Source of the DNA: an uncultured Desulfobacterium sp.
GTDB taxonomy: Bacteria > Desulfobacterota > Desulfobacteria > Desulfobacterales > Desulfobacteraceae
Direction of reading: 5' to 3'
DNA: 19,125 bases
Assembly: GCA_937124525.1 (NCBI GenBank)
Contig: CAKZLA010000108.1
Location: 1 to 19,125 of the forward strand
Position 1 is the first letter of the stretch. Every line of letters begins with the position of its first letter. The position numbers and the translations under genes were made by a program. This document shows positions 6,771-15,502 of this stretch, piece after piece. Under the pieces are notes generated by a model. That model did not search any database and had not been told where the DNA came from. It was given only the letters and a program-made list of their open reading frames with translations.

Positions 6771-9662
6771 ATGATTAATAAAAAATGGTTTACACTTTTG
6801 ATGACTTTAACTTTGCCCTTGATAATGGCTGCGTGTACTGCTTTCAACGATGATCGGAATATTTTTCAGGATAAGGTATCCATGGGAACGGCCTCCCCCG
6901 TAAAAGAGGTCTTTTCCCCAGGTATCACCATGGGGGAGCTTCTTCCAGACCCCGCATTGGTTCAGGGGCAACTTGAAAATGGACTGCGGTATGTACTGCT
7001 GGCCAATTCCACGCCAGAAAATCGCATCAGCATGCACCTGAATGTCCAGGTGGGTTCAATGAATGAAGCCGATGGCCAGCAGGGATCAGCCCACTATCTG
7101 GAACACATGCTTTTTAACGGGTTAACCCATTATAAGCCAGGGGAGCTGGTGGAGTACTTTCAATCCATTGGCATGATGTTTGGTCCCGATGCCAATGCCC
7201 ACACTGGTTTTTATGAGACAGTCTATGATATCTTTCTACCTGCCAATGACAGCGACAGCATGGATAGGGCCCTGGGCGTCTTAAATGATTATGCCCAAGG
7301 GGCGTTGCTGCTGCCAGCAGAGGTGGAACGGGAACGAGGGGTGATACTGGCCGAAAAAAGGGAGCGTGATTCGGTGTCCTATCGCACATTTAAGGCTTCC
7401 ATGGCCTTTGAAATGCCCGGATCAATTCTGTCCCAAAGACTTCCCATTGGCACGGATGAGGTGCTTGAAAAAATGGATCAACCCCTGTTGAAATCCTTTT
7501 ACGACACCTGGTATCGGCCGGAAAACATGGTGGTGGTCATGGTGGGGGATTTTGATCTTGATCTGGCAAAAAAGCAGATTGTGAAAAATTTCCAGGGGAT
7601 GGTTCCCCGGTCACCTGCCCGGCTGTTGCCCCCTGATGACTGGACCCCCCATTCGGGTATAAAAACCTTTTACCACCACGAATCAGAAGCCGGCAACACA
7701 GAGGTCTCCATTCAGACGGTGAAAAAGGTTGAGTTTAAACCAGATACACTCCAAGCCTATCACCAGCGCACCGTTGAAGAATTGGGCAACATGATGCTCC
7801 AGAATCGTCTTTCCCGGGCGGTGAGTCAGAAAAAGGCACCTTTTTCCGATGCCGGGGCCTATTCCGGCACCTATTTTCGCAATGCCCATTTCACGGTGGT
7901 GGCAGCAGAATCAGATCCGGAACAATGGCGGGAATCCCTGTCTTTTCTGGAGCAGAGCCTGCGCCAGGCCTTGATTTTTGGATTCACCCCGGAGGAACTT
8001 GACCGGGTGAAAGCCGAAGTGATTCAGTCCCTGGAAAGTGCGGTGAACCGAGTTGAATCCCGGGAAAGTACCCGGATTTCAAGAAAAATTGTCCGTGAAA
8101 TGAATCGCAAACGGGTGTTTCAATCCCCTGAAAGTGAGTTGAGTCTCTCAAAGCCCTTTATTGAAACCCTCACCGTTGAGGATGTCAACAGCATTTTCCA
8201 CTCCCTGTGGGATGAAGATCATCTATTGATAAAGGTCACCGGCAATGCCCACATATCCGGGGAAGACCTGTCCCCCGATGCGGTGATTGAAGAGCATTAT
8301 AAAAATTGTGCAGCCCTGCCGGTGATGCCCTGGGTCAATGAGCGTCCCTTGGAATTTCCCTATCTGCCAAGGCCCGTGGCTCCGGGAAAGGTAAAGGCCA
8401 AAACTATGCTGGAAGAATCGGGCATTGTTCAGGTTGATTTTGAAAATAAGGTACGCTTGAATCTACGGCAAAGCGACTATAAAAAGGGGGAATTTGTGTT
8501 TAAGGTGGACTTTGGTTCCGGGAAACAGTCCCAACCTTCCCTACTGCCCGGACTTGCCTTGATTGCTGAAAACGTAGTCAATGAAAGCGGTCTGGGGGCC
8601 CTGGACCAGGATGCCCTTGAATCGGCCCTGGCTGGCCGGGATGTGGGGCTGGAGTTTGGAATGGATCAGTCCAGCTTCTTTTTTTCAGGAAAGGCCGATG
8701 CCAAGGAGGTGGAACTTGTGTTTCAGTTGCTCCAGGCAAGCTTTATGGACCCGGGATTCAGAAAAACCTCCTTTGATCTTGCCCGGGAACGATATGGCCA
8801 GATGTACAAGGAGCTCACCGTCTCCCCCCAGGGGATGATGGCCCTGGAGGGGGAGACCTTTCTTGCCGGGGGGGATAACCGTTTTGGCATGCCTGGTATG
8901 GAGGCGGTGAACGCCATCACCCTCGAAGAGATACAAAAGTGGTTGATGCCCTCCTTTACCCGGGCACCCCTTGAGGTCTCCATTGCCGGGGATATCCTGC
9001 CAGAAGAGGTCCAGACCCTGGCAGCAACCTATTTGGGATCTTTGCCCCTGCGGGATTTACCTGCCTATGACACTGCATCCCGGCAGCCAAGGTTTCCCAC
9101 GGGACAGACCCGGATCATTGAGGTGGATTCCAAAATCAATAAAGGTCTGGTTCACCTGGCCTTTAAAACCGATGATTTCTGGGATATCCACCAGACCCGG
9201 CGGTTAAATGTGTTGTCCCAGATTTTTTCCGAGCGGTTGAGAAAGCAGATTCGAGAAACCCTGGGGGTGACCTATTCTCCCCATGCCATGAACGAGCCCT
9301 CCCAGGCATATAAAGGATATGGGGTATTCCATGCCACAGTGGCCACGGCCCCTGAAATGGCAGATCAGGTGATGGGAGAGATGGAAAAAATTGCCGATGC
9401 CCTGGCCCGGGACGGTGTGAATAAAAAGGAGTTGTCCCTGGTGCTGCCTCCGGTGCTCACCCACATCCGGGATATGCAGAAAAAAAATCGGTACTGGCTC
9501 AAATCGGTGATGTCCGGCTCATGGGATCACCCGGAACAGCTTCAATGGCCCCGGGAAATTTATTCCGATTACAATGCTGTCACCCCGGAAGAGCTGTCAG
9601 CCCTTGCTGCCAGGTTTCTGGGCAGGGAGAACCGGGCACGCCTGATGATCCTGGCGCAATAA
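6771..9662 (+). CDS. M16-family (insulinase/pitrilysin-like) zinc metalloprotease, lipoprotein
   Basis: This 963-residue protein has the usual length of two-halved M16 peptidases. The N-terminus is a lipoprotein signal with Cys at residue 22 (LIMAAC), which places it on the periplasmic side of a membrane. The active half carries the inverted zinc motif HYLEH at 108-112 (Glu111 catalytic) and the third ligand region ERERGVILAEKRERD at about 186-200 (Glu188 likely). YRPENMVVVMVGDFD near 245-257 is the usual edge of the first M16 domain. Two M16_C-type domains and a second, inactive M16 half (about 550-960) follow, including KGLVHLAFKTDD and SERLRKQIRETLGVTYSPHA. Its likely role is degradation of periplasmic peptides or misfolded fragments. 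The ATG at 6771 has TGGAGG 7-8 bases upstream. It ends three bases before the convergent asparaginase gene, with no hairpin between. Confidence 0.93.
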   Translation: MINKKWFTLLMTLTLPLIMAACTAFNDDRNIFQDKVSMGTASPVKEVFSPGITMGELLPDPALVQGQLENGLRYVLLANSTPENRISMHLNVQVGSMNEADGQQGSAHYLEHMLFNGLTHYKPGELVEYFQSIGMMFGPDANAHTGFYETVYDIFLPANDSDSMDRALGVLNDYAQGALLLPAEVERERGVILAEKRERDSVSYRTFKASMAFEMPGSILSQRLPIGTDEVLEKMDQPLLKSFYDTWYRPENMVVVMVGDFDLDLAKKQIVKNFQGMVPRSPARLLPPDDWTPHSGIKTFYHHESEAGNTEVSIQTVKKVEFKPDTLQAYHQRTVEELGNMMLQNRLSRAVSQKKAPFSDAGAYSGTYFRNAHFTVVAAESDPEQWRESLSFLEQSLRQALIFGFTPEELDRVKAEVIQSLESAVNRVESRESTRISRKIVREMNRKRVFQSPESELSLSKPFIETLTVEDVNSIFHSLWDEDHLLIKVTGNAHISGEDLSPDAVIEEHYKNCAALPVMPWVNERPLEFPYLPRPVAPGKVKAKTMLEESGIVQVDFENKVRLNLRQSDYKKGEFVFKVDFGSGKQSQPSLLPGLALIAENVVNESGLGALDQDALESALAGRDVGLEFGMDQSSFFFSGKADAKEVELVFQLLQASFMDPGFRKTSFDLARERYGQMYKELTVSPQGMMALEGETFLAGGDNRFGMPGMEAVNAITLEEIQKWLMPSFTRAPLEVSIAGDILPEEVQTLAATYLGSLPLRDLPAYDTASRQPRFPTGQTRIIEVDSKINKGLVHLAFKTDDFWDIHQTRRLNVLSQIFSERLRKQIRETLGVTYSPHAMNEPSQAYKGYGVFHATVATAPEMADQVMGEMEKIADALARDGVNKKELSLVLPPVLTHIRDMQKKNRYWLKSVMSGSWDHPEQLQWPREIYSDYNAVTPEELSALAARFLGRENRARLMILAQ

Positions 9663-9665
9663 ACC

Positions 9666-10148
9666 TTATTTTTCCTGGAATTGCTTGTCCTGACGATTTT
9701 TGGACACCTTGTCAGGATCAAAAATCCTGCCGCTCATGGCAATGTAAACCCCGGGCGGCAGGATCTGCACCGCTGCAATGGCCGATCCAAGATTAAAGGT
9801 GGCATCACTGGATTTAAACCCGGCAGGCTCCATGGCACCGGTCAGAACAATGGTTTTGTCTTTGATGGCTTTCAGAGCAATGGCCGTGTCCACCATGGTG
9901 TCTGTGCCATGGGTGAGCACAATGAACTGTGCCGGATCATTGGAGATGGCCTCGGAAATGGTCTGCCGATCCGCCGGGGTCATGTCCAGGGAATCTTTTT
10001 TAAGCAGGGATATGATTTCATATTCAAAATTTACCCGGGCATCTTTAAGGATGGTTTCGATGACAGGGGGGCCCACATGATACTCACTCAGTGCATCAAA
10101 ATAGACCTTGTCAATGGTGCCGCCAATGGCAAAGAAATTAATTTTCAT
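9666..10148 (-). CDS. Short asparaginase-like protein (N-terminal domain only)
   Basis: The 160-residue product matches only the N-terminal, active-site-bearing domain of type I/II L-asparaginases, which are about 330 residues. Visible landmarks are the first nucleophile loop GGTID (9-13, Thr11 as nucleophile candidate), the second motif LTHGTDTMVDTA (about 78-89, Thr/Asp pair), VLTGAMEPAGFKSSDA with N-L-x-x-A, and a C-terminal GVYIAMSGRIFDPDKVSKN that supplies the conserved Lys region. The small C-terminal domain that completes the active site in the usual tetramer is absent. The end is clean and not a frameshift: the stop is followed at once by the convergent M16 gene. Short members like this are known as a group, and their substrate is unclear. 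The ATG at 10146-10148 has a GGAGAGGA ribosome site. Confidence 0.82.
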   Translation of the reverse strand: MKINFFAIGGTIDKVYFDALSEYHVGPPVIETILKDARVNFEYEIISLLKKDSLDMTPADRQTISEAISNDPAQFIVLTHGTDTMVDTAIALKAIKDKTIVLTGAMEPAGFKSSDATFNLGSAIAAVQILPPGVYIAMSGRIFDPDKVSKNRQDKQFQEK

Positions 10149-10262
10149 TTTTAACTATCCTCTCCGAAATTTGCCCGACGTTTCCGTTTGGGGCAGGGCC
10201 GTGGTCGGGAGCGGCATAATGCCATCTTTATGATTTGTTGTGTCGGTGGGCCGATGTGGCCG

Positions 10263-10751
10263 TTAATGGGGATCTGAGGCAGCCTTGGCGTTGTCCCAGG
10301 TGGTCAGGCAGACCTCATACCCAAATCCCCGGTATTGTAAATAGTTGAATAGCTTTTTTTTAAATTTTTCAGGGGCCAGCTGCTGCCATGCCCTGAGCCT
10401 GGGCTGCACCGCATTCCAGGCCGAGGCTTCCTCATCAATATCTTCAAGGCTCATCTCAATGATGCCATCTTTAATCCCCTTTTGCCGCAGTTCACAGGTC
10501 AGGGCGAATTTGGATCTGGGTTTGTGTCTTTCCCGGCTCTCCACAAACATCCGGGCAAAGGCCACATCATCAAGCAGCCTATCTTCCATGAGTTTCTGGA
10601 GTGTTTCATCAATCACCGGGACAGAGATTTCTTTTTTTATCAAATGTCGTCGCATTTCCGCCACACTGCGGGGCCGGGGCGCCAGGAACCTGAGGCAGAT
10701 ATTGTAGGCTTTTACTGGGGATGTCTCAGTACTGCTGTGATTTTTCATCAT
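10263..10751 (-). CDS. recX: RecX-family regulatory protein
   Basis: RecX binds RecA filaments and limits homologous recombination and the SOS response. The protein is about 161-162 residues of helical repeats. It has the family hallmarks: AYNICLRFLAPRPRSVAEMRRHL near the start, LQKLMEDRLLDDVAFARMFVESRERHKPRSKFALTCELRQKGI in the core, and a C-terminal KLFNYLQYRGFGYEV helix. The start is one of two tandem ATGs (10751 or 10748) directly after GGAGGG; the second has the better spacing. A longer in-frame extension to 10814 lies inside the thioesterase gene and has no ribosome site. The start overlaps the end of the thioesterase gene by about 23 bases, so translation is probably coupled. It is not next to recA. 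A 6-bp hairpin (CCCGAC/GTCGGG, near 10168-10215) lies between it and the asparaginase gene. Confidence 0.88.
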   Translation of the reverse strand: MMKNHSSTETSPVKAYNICLRFLAPRPRSVAEMRRHLIKKEISVPVIDETLQKLMEDRLLDDVAFARMFVESRERHKPRSKFALTCELRQKGIKDGIIEMSLEDIDEEASAWNAVQPRLRAWQQLAPEKFKKKLFNYLQYRGFGYEVCLTTWDNAKAASDPH

Positions 10752-11532
10752 CCCTCCGATCCTTCCATGTGACATGAAGGGTAGCCAGAACCCCCTGGTC
10801 TGCCTTCCTTGCAATGGTGTGCACGGTCATTGGCAGATTCGCCTGAAAGGTGATCTGGGTGCGGGATACAATTTGGTCACCATAAAAAGCCTGTTTTTGA
10901 AATATGACATCAATGGTTCCGGGCCGGAATTTTTCCAGAATTTTTCGGGGAAGGGTTTCAACGGCCCACTCCACATAGATGGCGTTGTTGACGTGCTCAT
11001 TGAGATCAAGATCATGCATTCTGACCTTGAAAAAAAGTTCAAAATCCACGTGCTCCCAGGGCTTGGGGGGCGGGGGAAAGGGGTCCCTGGTTAAACTGTG
11101 GGCCAGCATCTCCCGGGGAAGATATCTGTCCAGTCGTACGGGCCGCTGGTTTTTTTTATTCACCATGACCCAGGCTGTTGTGGCGGTGATAAAGGAATTT
11201 TTTGCACCTTTTTTTTCCAGGTGGATCTCCCGGACCTCATAGAGATTTTTCCAGGCACGGCGGTGGGTGGAGATGCCCACCGTTTCCAGCCATCTGGGAT
11301 ACGAGTGAATCTCAATGTGGTAACGGTAGATCACCCAGGCAAGATTCTGCCGGGCCAGGTCAAAGCCTGACACCCCCAGGTGATGGGCATGTTCCGATGC
11401 CGTGTCCTGGAGAAAATTCATGATACTGACAACTTTGATTAGTCCCCGGGTGTCCATGGTGGAGTAGCCCATGGTCAATTGTTTTTCAAAGGAGGCTGCG
11501 TAATCTTGGATATGATGATCACAGATCTTCAA
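10726..11532 (-). CDS. Acyl-ACP thioesterase (hotdog fold)
   Basis: The 268-residue protein has the tandem hotdog layout of the acyl-ACP thioesterase family, which releases free fatty acids from acyl carrier protein in the cytoplasm. The first hotdog begins with FEKQLTMGYSTMDTRGLIKVVSIMNFLQDTASEHA and has LAWVIYRYHIEI. The second carries the active-site stretch HDLDLNEHVNNAIYVEWAVE at about 171-190, with the Asp/Asn/His set of this family. The start is a TTG at 11530-11532, the only start that keeps the conserved N-terminal strand; the first ATG is 20 codons later and would cut into it. The TTG start overlaps the 3' end of the NIF3-like gene by 14 bases, so coupling is likely. The 3' end overlaps recX. 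The acyl-chain preference cannot be told. Confidence 0.9.
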   Translation of the reverse strand: MKICDHHIQDYAASFEKQLTMGYSTMDTRGLIKVVSIMNFLQDTASEHAHHLGVSGFDLARQNLAWVIYRYHIEIHSYPRWLETVGISTHRRAWKNLYEVREIHLEKKGAKNSFITATTAWVMVNKKNQRPVRLDRYLPREMLAHSLTRDPFPPPPKPWEHVDFELFFKVRMHDLDLNEHVNNAIYVEWAVETLPRKILEKFRPGTIDVIFQKQAFYGDQIVSRTQITFQANLPMTVHTIARKADQGVLATLHVTWKDRRDDEKSQQY

Positions 11533-11839
11533 GGGTCACCCCATGAATGGCATGGTATGCCGGGGTTTCATAGGGATGAACCCGGATAAGTTCCTGGAGC
11601 ACTGCCTTAAGCAGATCATCTTCACACACCATGTCCACCCTGGCTTCTTCACCCCGTTCAATGATATTTTTTTCGCCCTTAAATGGCTGGCTTCCCGTTA
11701 ATGGTCGGAATTGTCCCTGGCCCATGGTGTGCCACGCACAGGCATCATAGTGCCCGATTTTTCCGGCACCTTTTTTAAACAGGGCCGTCTTTACCGCCCC
11801 AAGATGGTCCGGGGGGACATAAAATGATATCACATACAT
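11519..11839 (-). CDS. Stand-alone NIF3/YqfO-type PII-like domain protein
   Basis: The 106-residue product corresponds to the CutA/PII-like ferredoxin-fold insert found inside many NIF3 (YbgI/YqfO) proteins, here as a free protein. Matching segments are the opening strand MYVISFYVPPDHLGAVKTALFKKGAGKIGHYDACAW, the GQGQFRPLTGSQPFKG loop, the EARVDMVCEDD strand, and LIRVHPYETPAYHAI near the end. The metal-binding NIF3 halves are absent. The ATG at 11837-11839 follows AAAGGAAAAAAC. An upstream in-frame extension to 11899 has no ribosome site. It is first in the overlapping operon with the thioesterase and RecX. The role is unknown; small-ligand or metal sensing is a guess from the fold. Confidence 0.82.
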   Translation of the reverse strand: MYVISFYVPPDHLGAVKTALFKKGAGKIGHYDACAWHTMGQGQFRPLTGSQPFKGEKNIIERGEEARVDMVCEDDLLKAVLQELIRVHPYETPAYHAIHGVTLEDL

Positions 11840-12000
11840 GTTTTTTCCTTTTTCAGCCTTAAATTTGCGGCTACCCCACTTAAATCGGGATATTTTCAAA
11901 GATTTTTATGTGCATAATTAGCGTTCGAGCCCTAAATTTCAGGCTGTTAAGATATTTGATTTTAAAGGCTGTCCCGCCTTAAATGGGTAGCCTGATTTGC

Positions 12001-12056
12001 CATGAATATTGGGCTCTGGTCAAACATTTATATTACCAACCCGAATATTTACAAGT
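12001..12056 (-). repeat. Intergenic repeat, copy 3
   Basis: The reverse complement of this stretch matches 18404-18452. GTAAATATTCGGGTTGGTAAT is shared, and homology then continues with a few substitutions through TAAATRTTTGRCCAG to ATATTC. That is about 40 identities over 48 positions. It lies in the 265-base gap (11840-12104) between the AsmA-like gene and the NIF3-like gene, where no gene or clear terminator is seen. Confidence 0.7.
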
Positions 12057-12104
12057 TGCCGGTGCTATTGAATCCCCACTCTTTATGATACTCTGTTTGA
12101 TTTT

Positions 12105-15100
12105 TCAAGGAAGTTTTTTCAACAGGGTCAGGGGGGTGGTCAGGATGTCTTTTAGGGTATTGAAAATACCTTTTGTCACCTCCACCGGGGACAGGGCCAT
12201 GACCTCGGGGTCATACAGGTTACCTTTTACGGTGATGGGGATGGAAATGAGATCCCCCTGGAGCATGGTGTTAATAATGGGAAGTTTCTGGATGAGGTCA
12301 TCAACGGACTTCAGAGGAGAGACAAAGCAAAGAATATCCATGGTTTTTCCCACCGGATCAATCCAGCCAGTGATGAGCAATGTCATGTCCACACCGTTAA
12401 TCACCCCTTTTTTAATGAAAATTCGACTCTCTTTGATTTCACCTTTAAAGATCATGGTGTCATAGGCAAACCCCTGCTGGACAAGGTCGGGGAGCTTTGC
12501 CCTTAACAGGTTGGAGACATTTATAAGGGATAATATTCTGGATAAAAGGGTCATTTGAAAAATTCTGCCATTTTGGGCATAAAGTTCAAAGGGCCCCTGG
12601 AATCCAGTGATGAGTTGGGTCTCCGGGTTGTCGTTTCCCCGGAACATGGAAAAGAGCTTTGCCTTTAAGGCGTACTTGCCTTCAATTAGATGGTGATTTT
12701 CCATGAAACACCCAAGGGTTGTGGTAAAATCCAGGTCCTGGGCATCGGTTTCCAGGGTTAACTTAAGTGTTTTTGCCTCTTTTCGAATGACACCTGTAAT
12801 GGGCAGGCCGCAACACCTTGATTCCTGAATCGCCACGTCTGTACCCGTGGGAAGGGGAAAAATCTGCAAGGCAAGGGGAGAAATAAGAAAACTATTGAAC
12901 GCAAAGGTGCCCACATTGACATGCATGGGACGGGGAATCATATCCACATGGGGAATCCGTGCGCCATTATCATCCTTGTTGTCGGTGCCCTTGTCCTTGG
13001 TTTTAAGTGATTGATGGATTTTGGGTGTATTTTTTTTTGTGTGCAGGGCAGTGTTTACAGGGATATTGAGATCTGTTTCCGGATGAAGATTTTTGTCACC
13101 CTTGATGCCTGTGCAGGCCAAAAGGGTATTCATGTCCAGGTGATCCAAGAACAGGGTGACACCTTTTCCCGGGCCGGAGGCAAGGAAACACTCCCCCTTG
13201 TTTTCCCCAAGGGACAATGCGGCTGCGGTGCCACTGTTTTGTGTAAAGAGGTTTCTGATGGTTTCAATGTTTAATTTGCCCTTAAAGGTCAGGGGACTTC
13301 CAGGGTGGTGTGAAATTTCGGCCAGGGACAGGGGGGAATGTTTTATTTCCAGCTTTTCCAGGATTGTATGTTGGTTGCTGCCTGTGCCTGTCATTGCCAT
13401 GGAGATCCCCCGGGGAAAGGTGATTTGGCATTGAAATGAGAAGTCTTGATCGGTTTTTTTCAAAGTGGCGTTAGTGAGGGTGATGGGAGGCTGTAAATCC
13501 CGGAATAGTTGACGCTGGGGCGTGGTGAAGCCATTGGTGTGACTGTTTTCCAGCACTAAATCCATATTATGGATGGTGCCCATGATATTTTCCAATGTGA
13601 AGCCATGGGGAAAAAGATCAAAGGAAAAGGATATGTCTGAAATGCTATTTTCTCCAGCTTCCTGGTAAAGTGATCCCCGGGCACAGGTCCCCTGGACCGC
13701 ATAGTCCCACTGCGTTGGGGCAGACAAGGCTCCCTTTAAGGTCATATGGTCCAGGGTAAGATTCCCCTGTGAGGTTGAAAATGGTGCCACCAGGGGACGT
13801 ACGGGGTGAAATTGCGTTAACCAGTTAAGTGTACTTTGTATGGGAAACATCCCCTGGCCTGAAGTGATATCAAAAAAATGGGGAGCCCCGAGGTTGATTT
13901 CTCCCGAAATTTGGGAAATCCGGCAGGGGCCAATGGTGCCCTTCACCTCTTTAAAGGTTATCTTGTCTTTGTCAAAGAAAAACGCCTTTGCCTGTAGTTG
14001 AAAGGTGTTTCCGGGAAAGCGCTGATAGCTTCCTGTCACATCGATATTTTTGCAATGGACGGCCACCTTGAGTGTTCTGCCTGTTTGGGTAAGTTCCAGG
14101 GTGCCTGTTGCACTTCCAGCGATTTTTTCTGCCAGGTCAAGCTCCCGGGAAAGCGGGGTTCCCGGCAGCAGAGATTTTAATACTCCGGGCAATTTTTCAA
14201 GATTGACTTTGATGGGAAATTTCCCCTTGAATGCATGATTTTTATCCAGCAGGTTCACCTGGAGTGTACCTTGTTTTAACTGGGCCTCTTCCACCGTACC
14301 CCGGGAAATTTGGGGGCATAAAATTCCGTCCTTCACCTGAACCATTGCCGTGACATCCGTTGCGATAAGTGGAGTGGAAGGGATGGCAATGGTGCCCCCT
14401 TGAAGTTCTGCGTTGATAATCATTTTTTGGGGATCAAACAGGAATTTATCATCATAGTTTTGAAAATTAACCGTGATATGTGGAATGGTTCCTTGCCTTA
14501 CGATGTGAAATAGGGTCGTTGCAATGGTGCTTTTTTTTAAAAAAGTGGAGGCCATGGCCCGCAAAGGGGAAACAGAAATTTTGTGACCGGTAAAGTTCAG
14601 TTGTGAGGTGTGTGATGCATTGTTCCGGTGAAAGCCTATCCCCAGAAGCATGTCTGGTGGGTCAAATCCAATGGGATCAATGAGGATGGAGATTATTTCC
14701 GGGTTTTTTTTTATTTCAGCATTCAATGACCGGGCATAAAGGGTGTGTTCTGGGTGTGTTTTCGGTGAAATTCGGAGATGAGATCCCCTGATGGTAAGGG
14801 CAAAATGTTGTAAGGATGTGTAGGAAAAATGCATGGCAAGGCTTTTCAGGGTGCTGCCGTTGAAGGGTTCCAAGGGCAGTGGCAAGGACGTGGCTGGGGT
14901 GTTTTGAGCGGATACCAGGGACATCTGTTTAAGGATAAGCTCTCCTGTCAGGGGGAACGGTGTTCTGGAAAGAAGCGTGCCAATGTCCGGAAACAAAAAA
15001 GCGGTTTCTATACCAATGGTAATGGTATCATCAGGATGAATCGCAATCCCATCAAGCCTGAACCCGGGCCGGGGAAAAAAACTCATGGCAATGTGGTCGA

Positions 15101-15302
15101 CATCCATGTGACGGCCCAGGTCTTGTCCGATCAGGCCAAGGGCTTTGTGTCTGATATAATCATTGTTGATGAATTTGGGAAGCAGAAAGGGAAGGCAGGA
15201 CAGGAGGAGTACCAGGAGAAAAAAGTATCTTAATGTAATACGTCCGGGGCACCATGACCTTAATACGGTTTGTTTTGTTCGGTCTGAATTCGATTTGCAC
15301 AT
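12105..15302 (-). CDS. Large AsmA-family membrane-anchored protein
   Basis: The product is about 1065 residues from ATG 15302; a TTG at 15332 with no ribosome site would add ten residues. A basic N-terminus and one membrane helix (LRYFFLLVLLLSCLPFLLP, about 24-42) precede an AsmA-like start with the usual VDHIAMSFFPRPGFRLDGIAI. Long beta-rich repeats follow, and a typical AsmA C-terminal block ends the protein: MIFKGEIKESRIFIKKGVI, GVDMTLLITGWIDPVGKTMD, KLPIINTMLQGDLISIPITV, VKGNLYDPEV. AsmA-like proteins form long hydrophobic grooves across the periplasm and are linked to phospholipid transport and outer-membrane integrity. About residues 750-782 are a hydrophilic Lys/Asp/Asn-rich linker (KTKDKGTDNKDDNG) that splits the protein in two. 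Near neighbours PpiC and Prc run the same way but 400 bases or more upstream, so it is probably transcribed alone. Confidence 0.87.
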   Translation of the reverse strand: MCKSNSDRTKQTVLRSWCPGRITLRYFFLLVLLLSCLPFLLPKFINNDYIRHKALGLIGQDLGRHMDVDHIAMSFFPRPGFRLDGIAIHPDDTITIGIETAFLFPDIGTLLSRTPFPLTGELILKQMSLVSAQNTPATSLPLPLEPFNGSTLKSLAMHFSYTSLQHFALTIRGSHLRISPKTHPEHTLYARSLNAEIKKNPEIISILIDPIGFDPPDMLLGIGFHRNNASHTSQLNFTGHKISVSPLRAMASTFLKKSTIATTLFHIVRQGTIPHITVNFQNYDDKFLFDPQKMIINAELQGGTIAIPSTPLIATDVTAMVQVKDGILCPQISRGTVEEAQLKQGTLQVNLLDKNHAFKGKFPIKVNLEKLPGVLKSLLPGTPLSRELDLAEKIAGSATGTLELTQTGRTLKVAVHCKNIDVTGSYQRFPGNTFQLQAKAFFFDKDKITFKEVKGTIGPCRISQISGEINLGAPHFFDITSGQGMFPIQSTLNWLTQFHPVRPLVAPFSTSQGNLTLDHMTLKGALSAPTQWDYAVQGTCARGSLYQEAGENSISDISFSFDLFPHGFTLENIMGTIHNMDLVLENSHTNGFTTPQRQLFRDLQPPITLTNATLKKTDQDFSFQCQITFPRGISMAMTGTGSNQHTILEKLEIKHSPLSLAEISHHPGSPLTFKGKLNIETIRNLFTQNSGTAAALSLGENKGECFLASGPGKGVTLFLDHLDMNTLLACTGIKGDKNLHPETDLNIPVNTALHTKKNTPKIHQSLKTKDKGTDNKDDNGARIPHVDMIPRPMHVNVGTFAFNSFLISPLALQIFPLPTGTDVAIQESRCCGLPITGVIRKEAKTLKLTLETDAQDLDFTTTLGCFMENHHLIEGKYALKAKLFSMFRGNDNPETQLITGFQGPFELYAQNGRIFQMTLLSRILSLINVSNLLRAKLPDLVQQGFAYDTMIFKGEIKESRIFIKKGVINGVDMTLLITGWIDPVGKTMDILCFVSPLKSVDDLIQKLPIINTMLQGDLISIPITVKGNLYDPEVMALSPVEVTKGIFNTLKDILTTPLTLLKKLP

Positions 15303-15378
15303 GGACGCATTATCCTGCAACTCTATGACCAACCCCGAATTTGATCATCAAGTGCAATTAAAAAAATGGAAGCTTCTT

Positions 15379-15407
15379 ATAATATGGGTGTTAGCCCGTA
15401 AAACCAA
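15379..15407 (-). promoter_or_regulatory. Candidate promoter of the AsmA-like gene
   Basis: On the minus strand TTGGTT (15402-15407) is followed by a 17-base spacer and TATTAT (15379-15384). It would give a leader of about 70 bases to the ATG at 15302. The -35 box is only a partial match. Confidence 0.4.
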
Positions 15408-15502
15408 ATCCTTCAGGTTTTGGATATAAGCCTGCTCTATCTGTTTTTAAAAAGGCATATAATATTTAAGCATCAGCCATATGCCAGGGCTGAGTAGGTC
15501 TA

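Noticed and set aside
9681..10154. A 157-residue plus-strand frame opposite the asparaginase gene
   Set aside because: It is a shadow frame; the minus-strand product has clear asparaginase motifs.
10168..10262. Possible further copy of the intergenic repeat between recX and the asparaginase gene (TTTGTTGTG near 10234)
   Set aside because: Only a short word matches. The conserved core and the paired arms are absent.
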